From: Erysipelotrichaceae bacterium
Lineage (GTDB): Bacteria; Bacillota_I; Bacilli_A; Erysipelotrichales; Erysipelotrichaceae
Length of the DNA: 50,632 bases
NCBI GenBank assembly: GCA_022767445.1
Contig: JALENJ010000059.1
Coordinates: 1-50,632, forward strand
Reading direction: 5' to 3'
Part shown: positions 26,189 to 34,655 of the stretch, piece after piece
How positions within the stretch are numbered: the stretch's first letter is position 1
Layout of the letters: each line of letters opens with the position of its first letter
Notes under the pieces: generated by a model
Told to the model about the DNA's origin: nothing
Seen by the model: only the letters and a program-made list of their open reading frames with translations
The model's database searches: none
Translations under genes and position numbers: made by a program

Positions 26189-27676
26189 TTAACGCTTATG
26201 ATATAGCTTTTTATGTTGGTGAATTGGATCAAATGTGACATTGATACCAAGTTTACGTAGGACATTCTTATCTTCTTCTGGCAAGATGACAGTAGAATGT
26301 GCTTCGCTTCCTTTTAGATTACCTAATTCTTTCATCGCTTTATCTGCTTCTTGATTGTTCATAGCAGTAATCGCAAGGGCGATGAGCAATTCATCTGAAT
26401 GTAATCTTGGGTTATGATTGCCAAGATGATCAATCTTTAGACTTTGGATAGGCTTTACATATTCAGGCTCGATTAGATGAACTTTCTTTTCAATGCCACT
26501 TAACTTCTTAATTGCGTTGATGATCACTGCAGCGGATGGTCCAAATAATGAGGAAGTCTTGCCAGTTACAATTTCACCGTTAGGTAACTCAAGTGCTAAT
26601 GCAGGACTGCCTGTCTTTTCTGCTTTCTCTCTTGCGACAAGAGCGACTTTGCGATCAGTAGGGGAAATACCACATTCATTCATGAGTAACTCAATCTTCT
26701 TGACAGCGGATTCAGGAATTCTTTCTTCTTTGAAGTCTACAAGAGCTTGATAGTAACGACGGATTGTCTCTTGTTTGGCTGCTTCAATGGCAGCTTCATT
26801 ATCTGTGATACAGAAACCAACCATGTTTACGCCCATATCCGTAGGGGAAGCGTATGGAGATTTATTCAGGATTCTTTCGATTGTGCGATTTAATACAGGG
26901 AATACTTCAATATCACGGTTGTAGTTAACAGCTGTTTGATTATACGCTTCCAAGTGGAATGGGTCGATCATATTGACGTCATTCAAGTCAGCTGTAGCTG
27001 CTTCATAAGCTAGGTTTACTGGGTGATGTAGAGGTAAGTTCCACACCGGGAATGTTTCGAACTTCGCATATCCAGAAGTGATACCGTGAAGTTGATCATG
27101 ATAAAGTTGAGAGATACAGGTAGCGAGTTTTCCAGAACCAGGACCTGGTGCAGTTACGACAATGAGGTTACGAGATGTCTTTACATACTCATTCTTGCCA
27201 AGTCCTTCATTTGAGACGATGTAATCAATATCTGTAGGATATCCCTTGATAGGATAGTGTAGGTAGGATGCGATACCATTCTTCTTGAGTTGGTGACGGA
27301 ATGCATCTGCAGCAGGTTGGTGTGCATATTGTGTGATCACAACAGATCCAACATAGATGTCAAGGTCATGAAAAGCGTCTAATAGACGGAATACTTCTTG
27401 ATCGTAGGATACACCTGAATCACCACGCGCTTTTGTGTGTTCGATGTTATTAGCGTTAATACAGATTAGGATTTCTACTTGATCTCTTAGCTCTGTTAAA
27501 AGTTTTACTTTATTGTTAGGATTGTATCCAGGTAATACGCGTGCTGCGTGATAGTCCTCAAACATCTTACCGCCAAATTCCATATACAATTTACCGTTGA
27601 ATTGACCGATACGATTTAAAATTTTGTCTCGTTGTAAGTTTAAATATAATTCTGAATCAAAAGCCTGTTTTCTCAT
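26189..27676 (-). CDS. DUF1846-family protein
   Basis: The product is 495 residues from ATG 27676, which has GCTGGAGG upstream. An earlier in-frame start at 27709 lacks one. DUF1846 proteins are conserved, soluble and about 500 residues long in Bacillota and other bacteria, with no established function. Recognisable segments are [38 protein letters not shown] and [15 protein letters not shown] at the N-terminus, an internal [20 protein letters not shown] that looks like a nucleotide-binding loop, and DEYLIALA-like [20 protein letters not shown] near the end. It is divergent from the MmcQ/EVE-like gene. Confidence 0.9.
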   Translation of the reverse strand: MRKQAFDSELYLNLQRDKILNRIGQFNGKLYMEFGGKMFEDYHAARVLPGYNPNNKVKLLTELRDQVEILICINANNIEHTKARGDSGVSYDQEVFRLLDAFHDLDIYVGSVVITQYAHQPAADAFRHQLKKNGIASYLHYPIKGYPTDIDYIVSNEGLGKNEYVKTSRNLIVVTAPGPGSGKLATCISQLYHDQLHGITSGYAKFETFPVWNLPLHHPVNLAYEAATADLNDVNMIDPFHLEAYNQTAVNYNRDIEVFPVLNRTIERILNKSPYASPTDMGVNMVGFCITDNEAAIEAAKQETIRRYYQALVDFKEERIPESAVKKIELLMNECGISPTDRKVALVAREKAEKTGSPALALELPNGEIVTGKTSSLFGPSAAVIINAIKKLSGIEKKVHLIEPEYVKPIQSLKIDHLGNHNPRLHSDELLIALAITAMNNQEADKAMKELGNLKGSEAHSTVILPEEDKNVLRKLGINVTFDPIHQHKKLYHKR

Positions 27677-27699
27677 AATTAAAATTTCCTCCAGCAAAG

Positions 27700-27752
27700 A
27701 GTATATCAAAAATAACCTCCTTTTTGGAGGATGTTTTTAAAATTGATATACT
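27700..27752. promoter_or_regulatory. Divergent promoter region with dyad symmetry
   Basis: AGTATATCAA (27700-27709) is perfectly mirrored by TTGATATACT (27743-27752), and between them CCTCC (27716-27720) mirrors GGAGG (27726-27730). TATACT at 27747-27752 with TTGGAG at 27724-27729 (17-base spacing) is a plausible plus-strand promoter. The mirror TATACT on the minus strand would serve the DUF1846 gene. One regulator could control both. Confidence 0.45.
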
Positions 27753-27772
27753 TAATTCAAAGGAGTTTATAT

Positions 27773-28858
27773 ATGCGTTTAGAAGATGAGTTATTTCGAT
27801 TTCTAAGACCAGATGTCAAGAAATTGGAACAATATGGTTTTATAAAAGATAGAAATCGATATGAATATACAAAAGAATTAATCGATGTATGTATGACTGT
27901 AATTGTTGTGGTAGATAAGGGTAGTTTGTATGGCAAAGTAATCGACAATCAAACAAGGGATGAATACATTACCATACATACCGCAGGTAATAAAGGGAAT
28001 TACGCTACTAAGGTACGTACACAATATCTAGAGGTATTAGAGGATATTGCAAGTCATTGTTTCTATCGTGTTACATATGCAAGTGATCAAGCAAACAGCA
28101 TGCATGAATGGATGACTAATACTTTACATGATATCTGTGGTCATCCATTTACTAAAGTGGTGAATCATAAGCGTGTAACAGCAGAGGATGTCAGTGCATA
28201 TCACCAACAGGACAATAATAAGTTGTATGCGATGATGTTAAGTATATCTAGAAGTAAAGTGGATGGTAAAGATGATACAAATCTAGAAGATATTATCACC
28301 ATCAAAGTAAACCCAGACGACATACATGCATTACTTGAAAAAGATGGAATCTATCCAGGATATCATATGAATAAGAAACACTGGATATCCATTATCATGG
28401 ATTCTAGTGTTGAAGATAAGCAGATACAACAACTGATTATAGAAGCTAGAAAGCTTGTTGGAAATCATAGATCAGTGAATCATACATGGGTCATTCCAGC
28501 AAATCCTAAATATTTTGATGTCGATCACGCGTTTCAAGAAAGTGATTTGTTATATTGGAATCAACGCGCCAACTATACAGTTGGAGATACGTTGTTTATC
28601 TATTATGGAAAACCTTTTAGCCAACTACGTTACATGTGTAAGATTGTTGAAAAGGATATCAAATTCCATGACAAACAGGGTAATCCAATTGATGAGAATC
28701 TCTATATCCGTATACAGAAAATGCACTTTTTTGATGATGGTGAGTTGAATCGCAATTTTATTGCCAAGTATGGCTTAACAAGCATAAGAGGTGCTAGGTC
28801 TATGCCTAAGGAATTAATGATGCAAATTGCGAAAATGTATCCATTTTTGGTGATATAA
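27773..28858 (+). CDS. MmcQ/YjbR-like protein with EVE/PUA-like C-terminus
   Basis: The start is ATG 27773 after AAAGGAG. An in-frame ATG at 27731 lies in the promoter. The 361-residue product appears to have two modules. The N-terminal part includes DELFRFLRPDVKKLEQYGF and, around residues 180-240, a MmcQ/YjbR-type segment (MNKKHWISIIMDSSV, IIEARKLVGNH). The C-terminal part (about 240-330, TWVIPANPKYFDVDHAF, LYWNQRANYTVGDTLFIYYG) resembles EVE/PUA-like domains that bind modified nucleic-acid bases. The assignment is by pattern only. pepF follows after 23 bases and may be co-transcribed. Confidence 0.6.
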   Translation: MRLEDELFRFLRPDVKKLEQYGFIKDRNRYEYTKELIDVCMTVIVVVDKGSLYGKVIDNQTRDEYITIHTAGNKGNYATKVRTQYLEVLEDIASHCFYRVTYASDQANSMHEWMTNTLHDICGHPFTKVVNHKRVTAEDVSAYHQQDNNKLYAMMLSISRSKVDGKDDTNLEDIITIKVNPDDIHALLEKDGIYPGYHMNKKHWISIIMDSSVEDKQIQQLIIEARKLVGNHRSVNHTWVIPANPKYFDVDHAFQESDLLYWNQRANYTVGDTLFIYYGKPFSQLRYMCKIVEKDIKFHDKQGNPIDENLYIRIQKMHFFDDGELNRNFIAKYGLTSIRGARSMPKELMMQIAKMYPFLVI

Positions 28859-28881
28859 TATTGCAATCAAGGAGAGATATT

Positions 28882-30687
28882 ATGACAGAATTAAAAGATA
28901 GAAGTCAGATAGATGTAGCTGATACTTGGGACTTAACCAGTCTATTTGCCAGCGACGAGGATTGGCAAAAGGCGTTAGATGCTTTAGACGCTGATATTCA
29001 AAAAGCAGCTTCCTTTCATGGAACATTGAAGGATGCGGATCACATTTTAGGATATTTTGAAGCATCCGATGCTTTGGACATTGCATTGAATAATGTGTTT
29101 GATTATGCAATGTTACGCAATAGTGAAGATACAAGAGATACGGCAGGACAAAACATGTATGCCAAGGCTTATGCAAAAGCCATCGAGGCAACAAGTGCAG
29201 TTTCTTATGCACAACCTGAAATCTTAAGCAATGATGAATCTGTATTAGACAGTATCATCAATGATCCTAAACTACAGGATTATGCCTTCTACTTAAAAGA
29301 TATTGTTCGTAACAAGGCACATACTTTAAGTGCAAGTGAAGAGAAATTACTTTCAAGTTTAGGAGAGGTTTTATCCGCATCTGGTAGAACAAGTGAGACA
29401 TTGATGGATGCGGACTTGGTATTTGATAGTGTTGAAGATGGTCAAGGAAACAAGCATGATGTGAATGGATCAAGCTATATTCTTTTGCAGAGTAGCGATG
29501 ATAGAGAATTACGTAAGAATTCTTTTGAGTCCTTATACAAGGGATATAAACAACATATCAATACATTCGCCTCAACATATAGCACAACTGTAAAATCATC
29601 CGCTACACAAGCACGTATCAGAGGATATGAATCTTCTCGTCAAGCAGAGATGTTTTCTGATAACATTCCTGTTAGTGTTTATGATAACTTAGTAGAAACT
29701 GTACACAAACATTTACCAACAATGTATCGCTATGTCAGTCTTCGTAAGAAGATGATGGGATTGGATGAATTACATTATTATGATGTATACGCTCCTTTAC
29801 TAAAGGGTAGTGCAAAATCCTATACATACGATGAAGCCAAACAAATGGTATTAGACGCAGTAAGTCCACTTGGTAGCGAATATACAGATGTAGTAAAAAA
29901 TGGATTAGAAAACCGTTGGGTCGATGTATATCCAAACAAGGGTAAACGTGGTGGAGCGTATTCATCAGGTACATATACATCCAATCCATACATCTTAACC
30001 AACTTTACAGGTACATTGGATAGCGTATCAACATTGGCACATGAGATGGGACATTCCATGCATAGCTATCGTACAAACCACACACAACCAGCACACTATG
30101 CAAACTACTCCATGTTTGTAGCAGAAGTAGCTTCTACTGTAAATGAGAACTTACTCATTGAACAACTACTACAAAAGGAACAAGATCCAGCATTGCGTAT
30201 GGCACTATTGAATCAATACATGGAAGGATTTAAGGGAACAATCTATCGTCAGACAATGTTCGCTGAATTTGAAAAAGAGGCACATGCGGCAAGTGAACGT
30301 GGTGAGACTCTAACAGCTGAATTCTTAAACCAACTATACTTTAAACTAGTGAAACAATACTTTGGCTCAGATTTAGCATTGGATGATGCAGTACAGTATG
30401 AGTGGGCACGTATTCCACATTTCTATCGTCCATTCTACGTATATGTATACGCAACAGGATACAGTACAGCAGTTGCACTATCTGAGGGTATCCTACATGG
30501 TGGAAAAGAGAACGTACAAAAGTATCTAGAGTTCTTATCCATGGGTAGCAGTGCATATCCAATTGATGAGTTAAAGCATGCTGGTGTCGATCTTACAACA
30601 CCACAACCAATTGATATTGCACTAGAGAAGTTTGCTCGTATCTTGGATGATGCTGAGGAAACATTCGCTAAACTACAACAGAAATAA
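28882..30687 (+). CDS. pepF: Oligoendopeptidase F
   Basis: PepF is an M3-family zinc peptidase that cuts oligopeptides in the cytoplasm. I use ATG 28882, 8 bases after AAGGAG. TTG 28861 is weaker. The 601-residue length is standard. The zinc motif HEMGH is at residues 387-391 (STLAHEMGHSMHS), with the third ligand in FVAEVASTVNE. Substrate-binding tyrosines lie in PHFYRPFYVYVYATGYS, and the N-terminal DTWDLTSLFASDEDW is characteristic. The upstream MmcQ/EVE-like gene is close, but a functional link is not evident. Confidence 0.96.
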   Translation: MTELKDRSQIDVADTWDLTSLFASDEDWQKALDALDADIQKAASFHGTLKDADHILGYFEASDALDIALNNVFDYAMLRNSEDTRDTAGQNMYAKAYAKAIEATSAVSYAQPEILSNDESVLDSIINDPKLQDYAFYLKDIVRNKAHTLSASEEKLLSSLGEVLSASGRTSETLMDADLVFDSVEDGQGNKHDVNGSSYILLQSSDDRELRKNSFESLYKGYKQHINTFASTYSTTVKSSATQARIRGYESSRQAEMFSDNIPVSVYDNLVETVHKHLPTMYRYVSLRKKMMGLDELHYYDVYAPLLKGSAKSYTYDEAKQMVLDAVSPLGSEYTDVVKNGLENRWVDVYPNKGKRGGAYSSGTYTSNPYILTNFTGTLDSVSTLAHEMGHSMHSYRTNHTQPAHYANYSMFVAEVASTVNENLLIEQLLQKEQDPALRMALLNQYMEGFKGTIYRQTMFAEFEKEAHAASERGETLTAEFLNQLYFKLVKQYFGSDLALDDAVQYEWARIPHFYRPFYVYVYATGYSTAVALSEGILHGGKENVQKYLEFLSMGSSAYPIDELKHAGVDLTTPQPIDIALEKFARILDDAEETFAKLQQK

Positions 30688-30694
30688 CACAAAT

Positions 30695-30719
30695 TGGGAA
30701 TATGGATATATTCCCATTT
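30695..30719 (+). terminator. Hairpin after pepF
   Basis: TGGGAATAT (30695-30703) pairs with ATATTCCCA (30708-30716) around GGAT, followed by only three T. It is a likely but weak terminator and overlaps the start of the next promoter. Confidence 0.5.
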
Positions 30720-30745
30720 GACATGTCATTAAAATTGTATACAAT
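30718..30745 (+). promoter_or_regulatory. Promoter of the glutathione peroxidase gene
   Basis: A perfect TTGACA (30718-30723), a 16-base spacer and TACAAT (30740-30745). The -10 lies inside a 12-base palindrome ATTGTATACAAT (30734-30745), a plausible repressor site. Confidence 0.7.
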
Positions 30746-30771
30746 ATAATTGCTATAAAGGAGAACGAACT

Positions 30772-31314
30772 ATGAGCTTTTATGATTATACTTTAACAGA
30801 TAGAAACAACAACGAAGTTTCAATGAAAGATTATGCAGGTAAAGTTGTGTTAGTAGTTAATACAGCAACAGGATGTGGATTTACACCACAATATAAAGAT
30901 TTAGAAGAGATGTATGAGAAATATCATGATCAAGGATTAGAGATCATTGATGTACCATGCAATCAATTTGCGGGACAAACACCAGGGACAGATGAAGAAG
31001 TACATGAATTCTGTACACTGAAATACAACACACAGTTTGATCAGTTTAAAAAGAGTGATGTAAATGGTGAACATGCATTACCATTATTTACATTCTTAAA
31101 AAACGAAAAAAGTTTTGAAGGATTTGGTAATAGTGTTAAAGCATTGAGTATGCGTGCAATGTGTAAACTTAAAGATCCAAACTATAAGAAAAACCCTGAT
31201 ATTAAATGGAATTTCACGAAGTTCTTAATTGATCGTGATGGTAATGTTGTAAGAAGATTTGAACCAACTGAAGATATGAATAATATTTCAACATGCATAC
31301 AAACTTTGATATAA
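30772..31314 (+). CDS. Glutathione-peroxidase-family thiol peroxidase
   Basis: Bacterial members reduce hydroperoxides, usually with thioredoxin. The 180-residue product has the peroxidatic Cys35 in NTATGCGFTPQY (Cys, not selenocysteine), the catalytic Gln in PCNQFAGQTPG and Trp in KWNFTKFLIDRDG. A second Cys in PCNQF and one in HEFCTLKYN could be the resolving residue. GGAG lies upstream of the ATG. It is probably monocistronic, with its own promoter. Its length and motif order are normal. Confidence 0.96.
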   Translation: MSFYDYTLTDRNNNEVSMKDYAGKVVLVVNTATGCGFTPQYKDLEEMYEKYHDQGLEIIDVPCNQFAGQTPGTDEEVHEFCTLKYNTQFDQFKKSDVNGEHALPLFTFLKNEKSFEGFGNSVKALSMRAMCKLKDPNYKKNPDIKWNFTKFLIDRDGNVVRRFEPTEDMNNISTCIQTLI

Positions 31315-31327
31315 ATAATTAAAAATA

Positions 31328-31341
31328 TGTAAGCGTTTTTA
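31328..31341 (+). promoter_or_regulatory. cre-like site before the Nudix gene
   Basis: TGTAAGCGTTTTTA fits the CcpA cre consensus (TGNAANCGNWWNCA) at all but one fixed position. It lies upstream of a TATACT (31374-31379) that may be the -10 of the Nudix gene. Confidence 0.4.
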
Positions 31342-31398
31342 ATTTATCTCACAAAAAAGATTAAAAAACATGTATACTATCTCATATGGAGGTAGTGT

Positions 31399-31830
31399 AT
31401 GAAAAAAGAAAAATCATGCGGTGCGATTGTATATCGTAAAGTGGATGGAGTTGTACAATTCTTACTGATTCATCAAACTTTGGGACACTGGACTTTTCCG
31501 AAAGGACATGTAGAAGAAGGAGAGACAGAGTTAGAAACTGCTCATCGTGAAATCTTAGAAGAGACTGGAATTTCTGTTTCATTTGATGAAGGATTTAGAG
31601 TTGTAAATACATACTCCCCAAAGCAGGATACAATGAAAGATGTAATTTTCTTTTTAGCACAACCTGTTGGTGGTAAAGAAACACCGCAACTGTCAGAAGT
31701 GAGTGATGTTAGATGGTTGACATGCATTGAAGCTGCTGCGATCATCACATATCCATCTGATCGTGCAGTGTTCAAGAAAGCCGTTGATTATATGAAAGTT
31801 AGAGGTAATTGGAAAGATAACTTGGAGTAA
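31399..31830 (+). CDS. Nudix hydrolase, Ap4A-hydrolase-like
   Basis: The 143-residue product has a complete Nudix box starting at Gly36 (GHVEEGETELETAHREILEE then TGI). It is preceded by WTFPKGHVE, the pattern typical of diadenosine-tetraphosphate hydrolases of this family. The N-terminal KSCGAIVYRK strand fits the same group. The likely substrate is Ap4A or another nucleoside polyphosphate, by family resemblance only. GGAGG lies 8 bases before the ATG. A strong terminator overlaps the last codons. Confidence 0.9.
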   Translation: MKKEKSCGAIVYRKVDGVVQFLLIHQTLGHWTFPKGHVEEGETELETAHREILEETGISVSFDEGFRVVNTYSPKQDTMKDVIFFLAQPVGGKETPQLSEVSDVRWLTCIEAAAIITYPSDRAVFKKAVDYMKVRGNWKDNLE

Positions 31831-31841
31831 GTTATCTTTTT
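31813..31841 (+). terminator. Terminator of the Nudix gene
   Basis: AAAGATAACTT (31813-31823) pairs with AAGTTATCTTT (31829-31839) around a 5-base loop, then T. The left arm lies in the end of the coding sequence. Confidence 0.85.
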
Positions 31842-31860
31842 CTATCGTTAGGTGATTTAT

Positions 31861-31892
31861 CCTTGATATGTTAAAATTGATACATATCAAGG
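31861..31892 (+). promoter_or_regulatory. Inverted repeat covering the ribosome site of the ParB-like gene
   Basis: CCTTGATATGT (31861-31871) is perfectly mirrored at 31882-31892 with a 10-base centre. The right arm contains the AAGG of the ribosome binding site for the gene starting at 31900. It could hide that site in RNA or act as an operator in DNA. Confidence 0.5.
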
Positions 31893-31899
31893 ACATACT

Positions 31900-32175
31900 A
31901 TGATAAACAAGAAAGTACATATTTCAAAAATTCACTACATAACGATAGAAGACAAAGAGTTACTAGATTCTATCGCTAAACGAGGTGTTGCGATTGCTGT
32001 ACAGGTCAATGCACTAGAAGATGGATATGAGTGTATTGATGGAAACAAACGACTCACAGCTTGTGCAATTCTGGCACAACAAAATGATAAATATGCGATG
32101 GTGCCAGTGATGATCTTAAATGATTATTCCAAGGCAGGCAGTGCCTTTTGGGGGAATACCCAAAACAAGCATTAA
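31900..32175 (+). CDS. Small stand-alone ParB-like domain protein
   Basis: The 91-residue product matches the N-terminal ParB/Srx-like fold. A strand-helix start (HISKIHYITIEDKELLDSIA) is followed by GVAIAVQVNALEDGYECIDG and NKRLTACAILAQQ, the latter resembling the nucleotide-binding IDGxRRxxA motif of ParB. It lacks the helix-turn-helix and dimer domains, so it is not a partition protein as such. Its C-terminal tail (AGSAFWGNTQNKH) looks unlike the family and may be a truncation. Its ribosome site lies in an inverted repeat. rluB follows 33 bases later. Confidence 0.65.
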   Translation: MINKKVHISKIHYITIEDKELLDSIAKRGVAIAVQVNALEDGYECIDGNKRLTACAILAQQNDKYAMVPVMILNDYSKAGSAFWGNTQNKH

Positions 32176-32208
32176 TGATTCAAATAAAAGATTATACTAG
32201 GAGAGAAG

Positions 32209-32928
32209 ATGGAACGATTACAAAAGGTGATAGCGAAAGCAGGTATCGCAAGTAGAAGAAAAGCAGAAGAATTGATTCAACAAGGTAAGGTGAAAGTCAA
32301 TGGTGTTGTCGTCACGCAACTTGGTACACAGGTATCTGTTGATGACGATGTAACTGTCAATGGCGTACAGCTAAAGAAAGAAGAGAAAGTATACTACTTA
32401 CTCAATAAGCCACGTCGTGTGATTTCCAGTGTCAGCGATGAAAAAGGAAGAGAGACAGTTTTAGCTTACCTAGCGGATGTTAAGGAGCGTATCTATCCTG
32501 TTGGTCGTTTGGACTACGATACTTCTGGAATCTTACTTTTAACCAATGATGGTGATTTTGCGAATGCGATGATGCATCCATCTTCCCATTTGCCTAAGAC
32601 TTATGAAGTTGCTGTATCTGGTGTATTAACAGATGATATGCTTTCGAGATTGGAAAGAGGAATTCCATTGGAAGATGGAAAAACACTTCCTGCAGAAGTC
32701 TTTCTATTAGAGCGTTCTACAAAGAAAAATAAAACCGTCATTCACATTACAATCCAAGAAGGACGTAACCGTGAAGTACGGCGTATGATGGAATATTTCC
32801 ATACTGAAGTAACAAGATTGAATCGTATTCGCTATGGTTTCCTCGAACTCGGAAATCTTCGCCAAGGTCAATATCGCAAGCTACGTAGCTTTGAGGTTAG
32901 AAAACTATTGGCGATGGTGAATCACTAA
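32209..32928 (+). CDS. rluB: rRNA pseudouridine synthase, RluB/RsuA type
   Basis: This enzyme isomerises a uridine in rRNA to pseudouridine. The 239-residue product has an N-terminal S4 domain (residues 1-60, LQKVIAKAGIASRRKAEELI) and the catalytic domain with Asp102 in VGRLDYDTSGILLLTNDGD, plus NREVRRMMEYF near the end. In Bacillota this type modifies 23S rRNA (RluB), but 16S (RsuA) cannot be ruled out from sequence. AGGAGAG precedes the ATG. The gene overlaps the convergent rqcH by 4 bases. Confidence 0.92.
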   Translation: MERLQKVIAKAGIASRRKAEELIQQGKVKVNGVVVTQLGTQVSVDDDVTVNGVQLKKEEKVYYLLNKPRRVISSVSDEKGRETVLAYLADVKERIYPVGRLDYDTSGILLLTNDGDFANAMMHPSSHLPKTYEVAVSGVLTDDMLSRLERGIPLEDGKTLPAEVFLLERSTKKNKTVIHITIQEGRNREVRRMMEYFHTEVTRLNRIRYGFLELGNLRQGQYRKLRSFEVRKLLAMVNH

Positions 32929-34565
32929 AGTTCAATATACTGTTCAAGTTGTTCTTCGCTTGGGTCAATATAAATTGTCTTATAGCTACCAAGTTCTACC
33001 ATTCCAGGTTTCGTACCTGGAATTTTTTTGAGGTTTTTAATTGGACAGTAGGATACTGGTACACTGGAAGACATACGTCCAGCAGAGTAATAAGCAGCGA
33101 TATTTGCGGCTAAGCGCAATGTATCCTCATCCGCAGTTTCACTGTGGATGACAACGTGTGCTCCATGATAATCTTTGGCGTGTAACCAGATAAAGCTTTT
33201 ACGCATATGCCAAGTAAGAGCTTCGTTTTGTAAGTTGTTTTTACCAAAGGAAATCTGAATGTCATTTTTGGTTGTGATTGTTGTGTATGCAGGTGTTGTT
33301 TCTTTTTTCTTTTTCTTTGGTTTGCGTGATGACTTATCATTGAGATAGTTTAGTTTAATCAATTCATCACGTATCTGCATAGCGGTTGTAAAATCAGCGT
33401 ATTTCAGTTGTTCTAAAAGTCCGCTGAAGTAGTCGATTTCACTTTGACAGATCTGAATCTGTTCCTGTAGATACACTTGTCCTTTTTTGAGTTTATTGTA
33501 TTTTTGGAATGCCTTGCGGGCATTTTGTTTACCATCTAACTTTTCATCCAAAGGAATACGTACAGGTTGATTATCTTCAAAGCGATTGAGGATAATTTCT
33601 TTTTGTCCTTTTGTATCTTGAATTTGATATGCATACAAAAGATCACCATACTCACGCCACTTATCGCAATCCTTGGCAGTTTCATATTCATCCAATAGAC
33701 GAGGTAACTTAGTCTGTTGGTGTTTGAGCTGACGATTAATAAAGTGTTGAATATCACCGGATATCTGTTTGATACGCTCTTTTTCTTCACGGTGATAATA
33801 CAAAATATCGATTCCCTCAAAGAGTGGGTATTCCTTGCATGGACCTACACTGGTTAGATTGATGCAGTGGAATACAGGTTCATTGTCACGATTGGCGATG
33901 AAGATCGTTTTACTATCGTGAATTTCCTGCATGATGGAATGGAAGGATTGTCCATTTGCCATACGATACTCAACTTCCTTTGCAAGAAATGGCGAGAAAC
34001 CAGAGAATTGCTTGGTTAGTGAGATGGATGTATCGACTACATCCTCTTTAAAAGGATTCTTCTTGTTTTGTGAAGGCGTAGAAACAAACATCGCACCTGC
34101 TTGAATTGTACGTCTGCTATTTTCGAATGGAGGGATACGCTTCATCGCATCGATAATTTTATTTTCCGCGTTCACGAGAATTACATTTGCGTATTTACCC
34201 ATCAATTCAATATATAGCTCTAGATACTCTAAATCACCAATTTCGTTGTGTCTGCGTATATGAAAAGTTAGCCAGCGATCTAGTTCGGCTTGTTGAATAT
34301 TCTCGACAACAGCACCTTCTAAATATTTACGCAAAACCATAACGAAATTAGAAGGCTCATTTGGTGTAGGATAACTTCTTTTCGTAAACAGAATGCGGTT
34401 ATATACAGAGTGCGTAGAAATTAACAACTGTTTTTTGCCAGCGTTACCGTGAATATGAAACAGAAGTTCTGTTTGTGATATCGTATATATTCTCTGAATC
34501 CGGAAGGGTAGAGTTTCCTGAATTTCAGGAAGTATTTTCGCTAATAAGATTCCATCTAATGCCAT
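32925..34565 (-). CDS. rqcH: RqcH (NFACT family), ribosome quality control factor
   Basis: RqcH, the bacterial Rqc2/NEMF homologue, binds split 50S subunits with stuck peptidyl-tRNA and recruits tRNA-Ala to add alanine tails. The 546-residue product has the NFACT-N domain (MALDGILLAKILPEIQ, LLISTHSVYNRILFT, NFVMVLRKYLEGA), a coiled-coil middle and the C-terminal NFACT-R domain (IQISFGKNNLQNEAL, WLHAKDYHGAHVVI). Older annotations call such proteins fibronectin-binding. TGAGG lies upstream of the ATG. A terminator for rluB is embedded in its 3' end on the other strand. Confidence 0.95.
   Translation of the reverse strand: MALDGILLAKILPEIQETLPFRIQRIYTISQTELLFHIHGNAGKKQLLISTHSVYNRILFTKRSYPTPNEPSNFVMVLRKYLEGAVVENIQQAELDRWLTFHIRRHNEIGDLEYLELYIELMGKYANVILVNAENKIIDAMKRIPPFENSRRTIQAGAMFVSTPSQNKKNPFKEDVVDTSISLTKQFSGFSPFLAKEVEYRMANGQSFHSIMQEIHDSKTIFIANRDNEPVFHCINLTSVGPCKEYPLFEGIDILYYHREEKERIKQISGDIQHFINRQLKHQQTKLPRLLDEYETAKDCDKWREYGDLLYAYQIQDTKGQKEIILNRFEDNQPVRIPLDEKLDGKQNARKAFQKYNKLKKGQVYLQEQIQICQSEIDYFSGLLEQLKYADFTTAMQIRDELIKLNYLNDKSSRKPKKKKKETTPAYTTITTKNDIQISFGKNNLQNEALTWHMRKSFIWLHAKDYHGAHVVIHSETADEDTLRLAANIAAYYSAGRMSSSVPVSYCPIKNLKKIPGTKPGMVELGSYKTIYIDPSEEQLEQYIEL
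33001..33029 (+). terminator. rluB terminator inside the rqcH coding region
   Basis: ATTCCAGGT (33001-33009) pairs with ACCTGGAAT (33015-33023) around TTCGT and runs into seven T on the plus strand (33023-33029). It lies about 75 bases past the rluB stop, within antisense rqcH. Confidence 0.75.
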
Positions 34566-34655
34566 TTTTATTCCTCAAACTTTTTATTATTATATCATGA
34601 TTGACGAAGTTAAAATTAATGAGTAATCTATTAGGTATGGATGGAGGATACAACT

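Noticed and set aside
30772-31314. Selenocysteine peroxidase
   Set aside because: The active-site codon is TGT (Cys35). There is no in-frame TGA.
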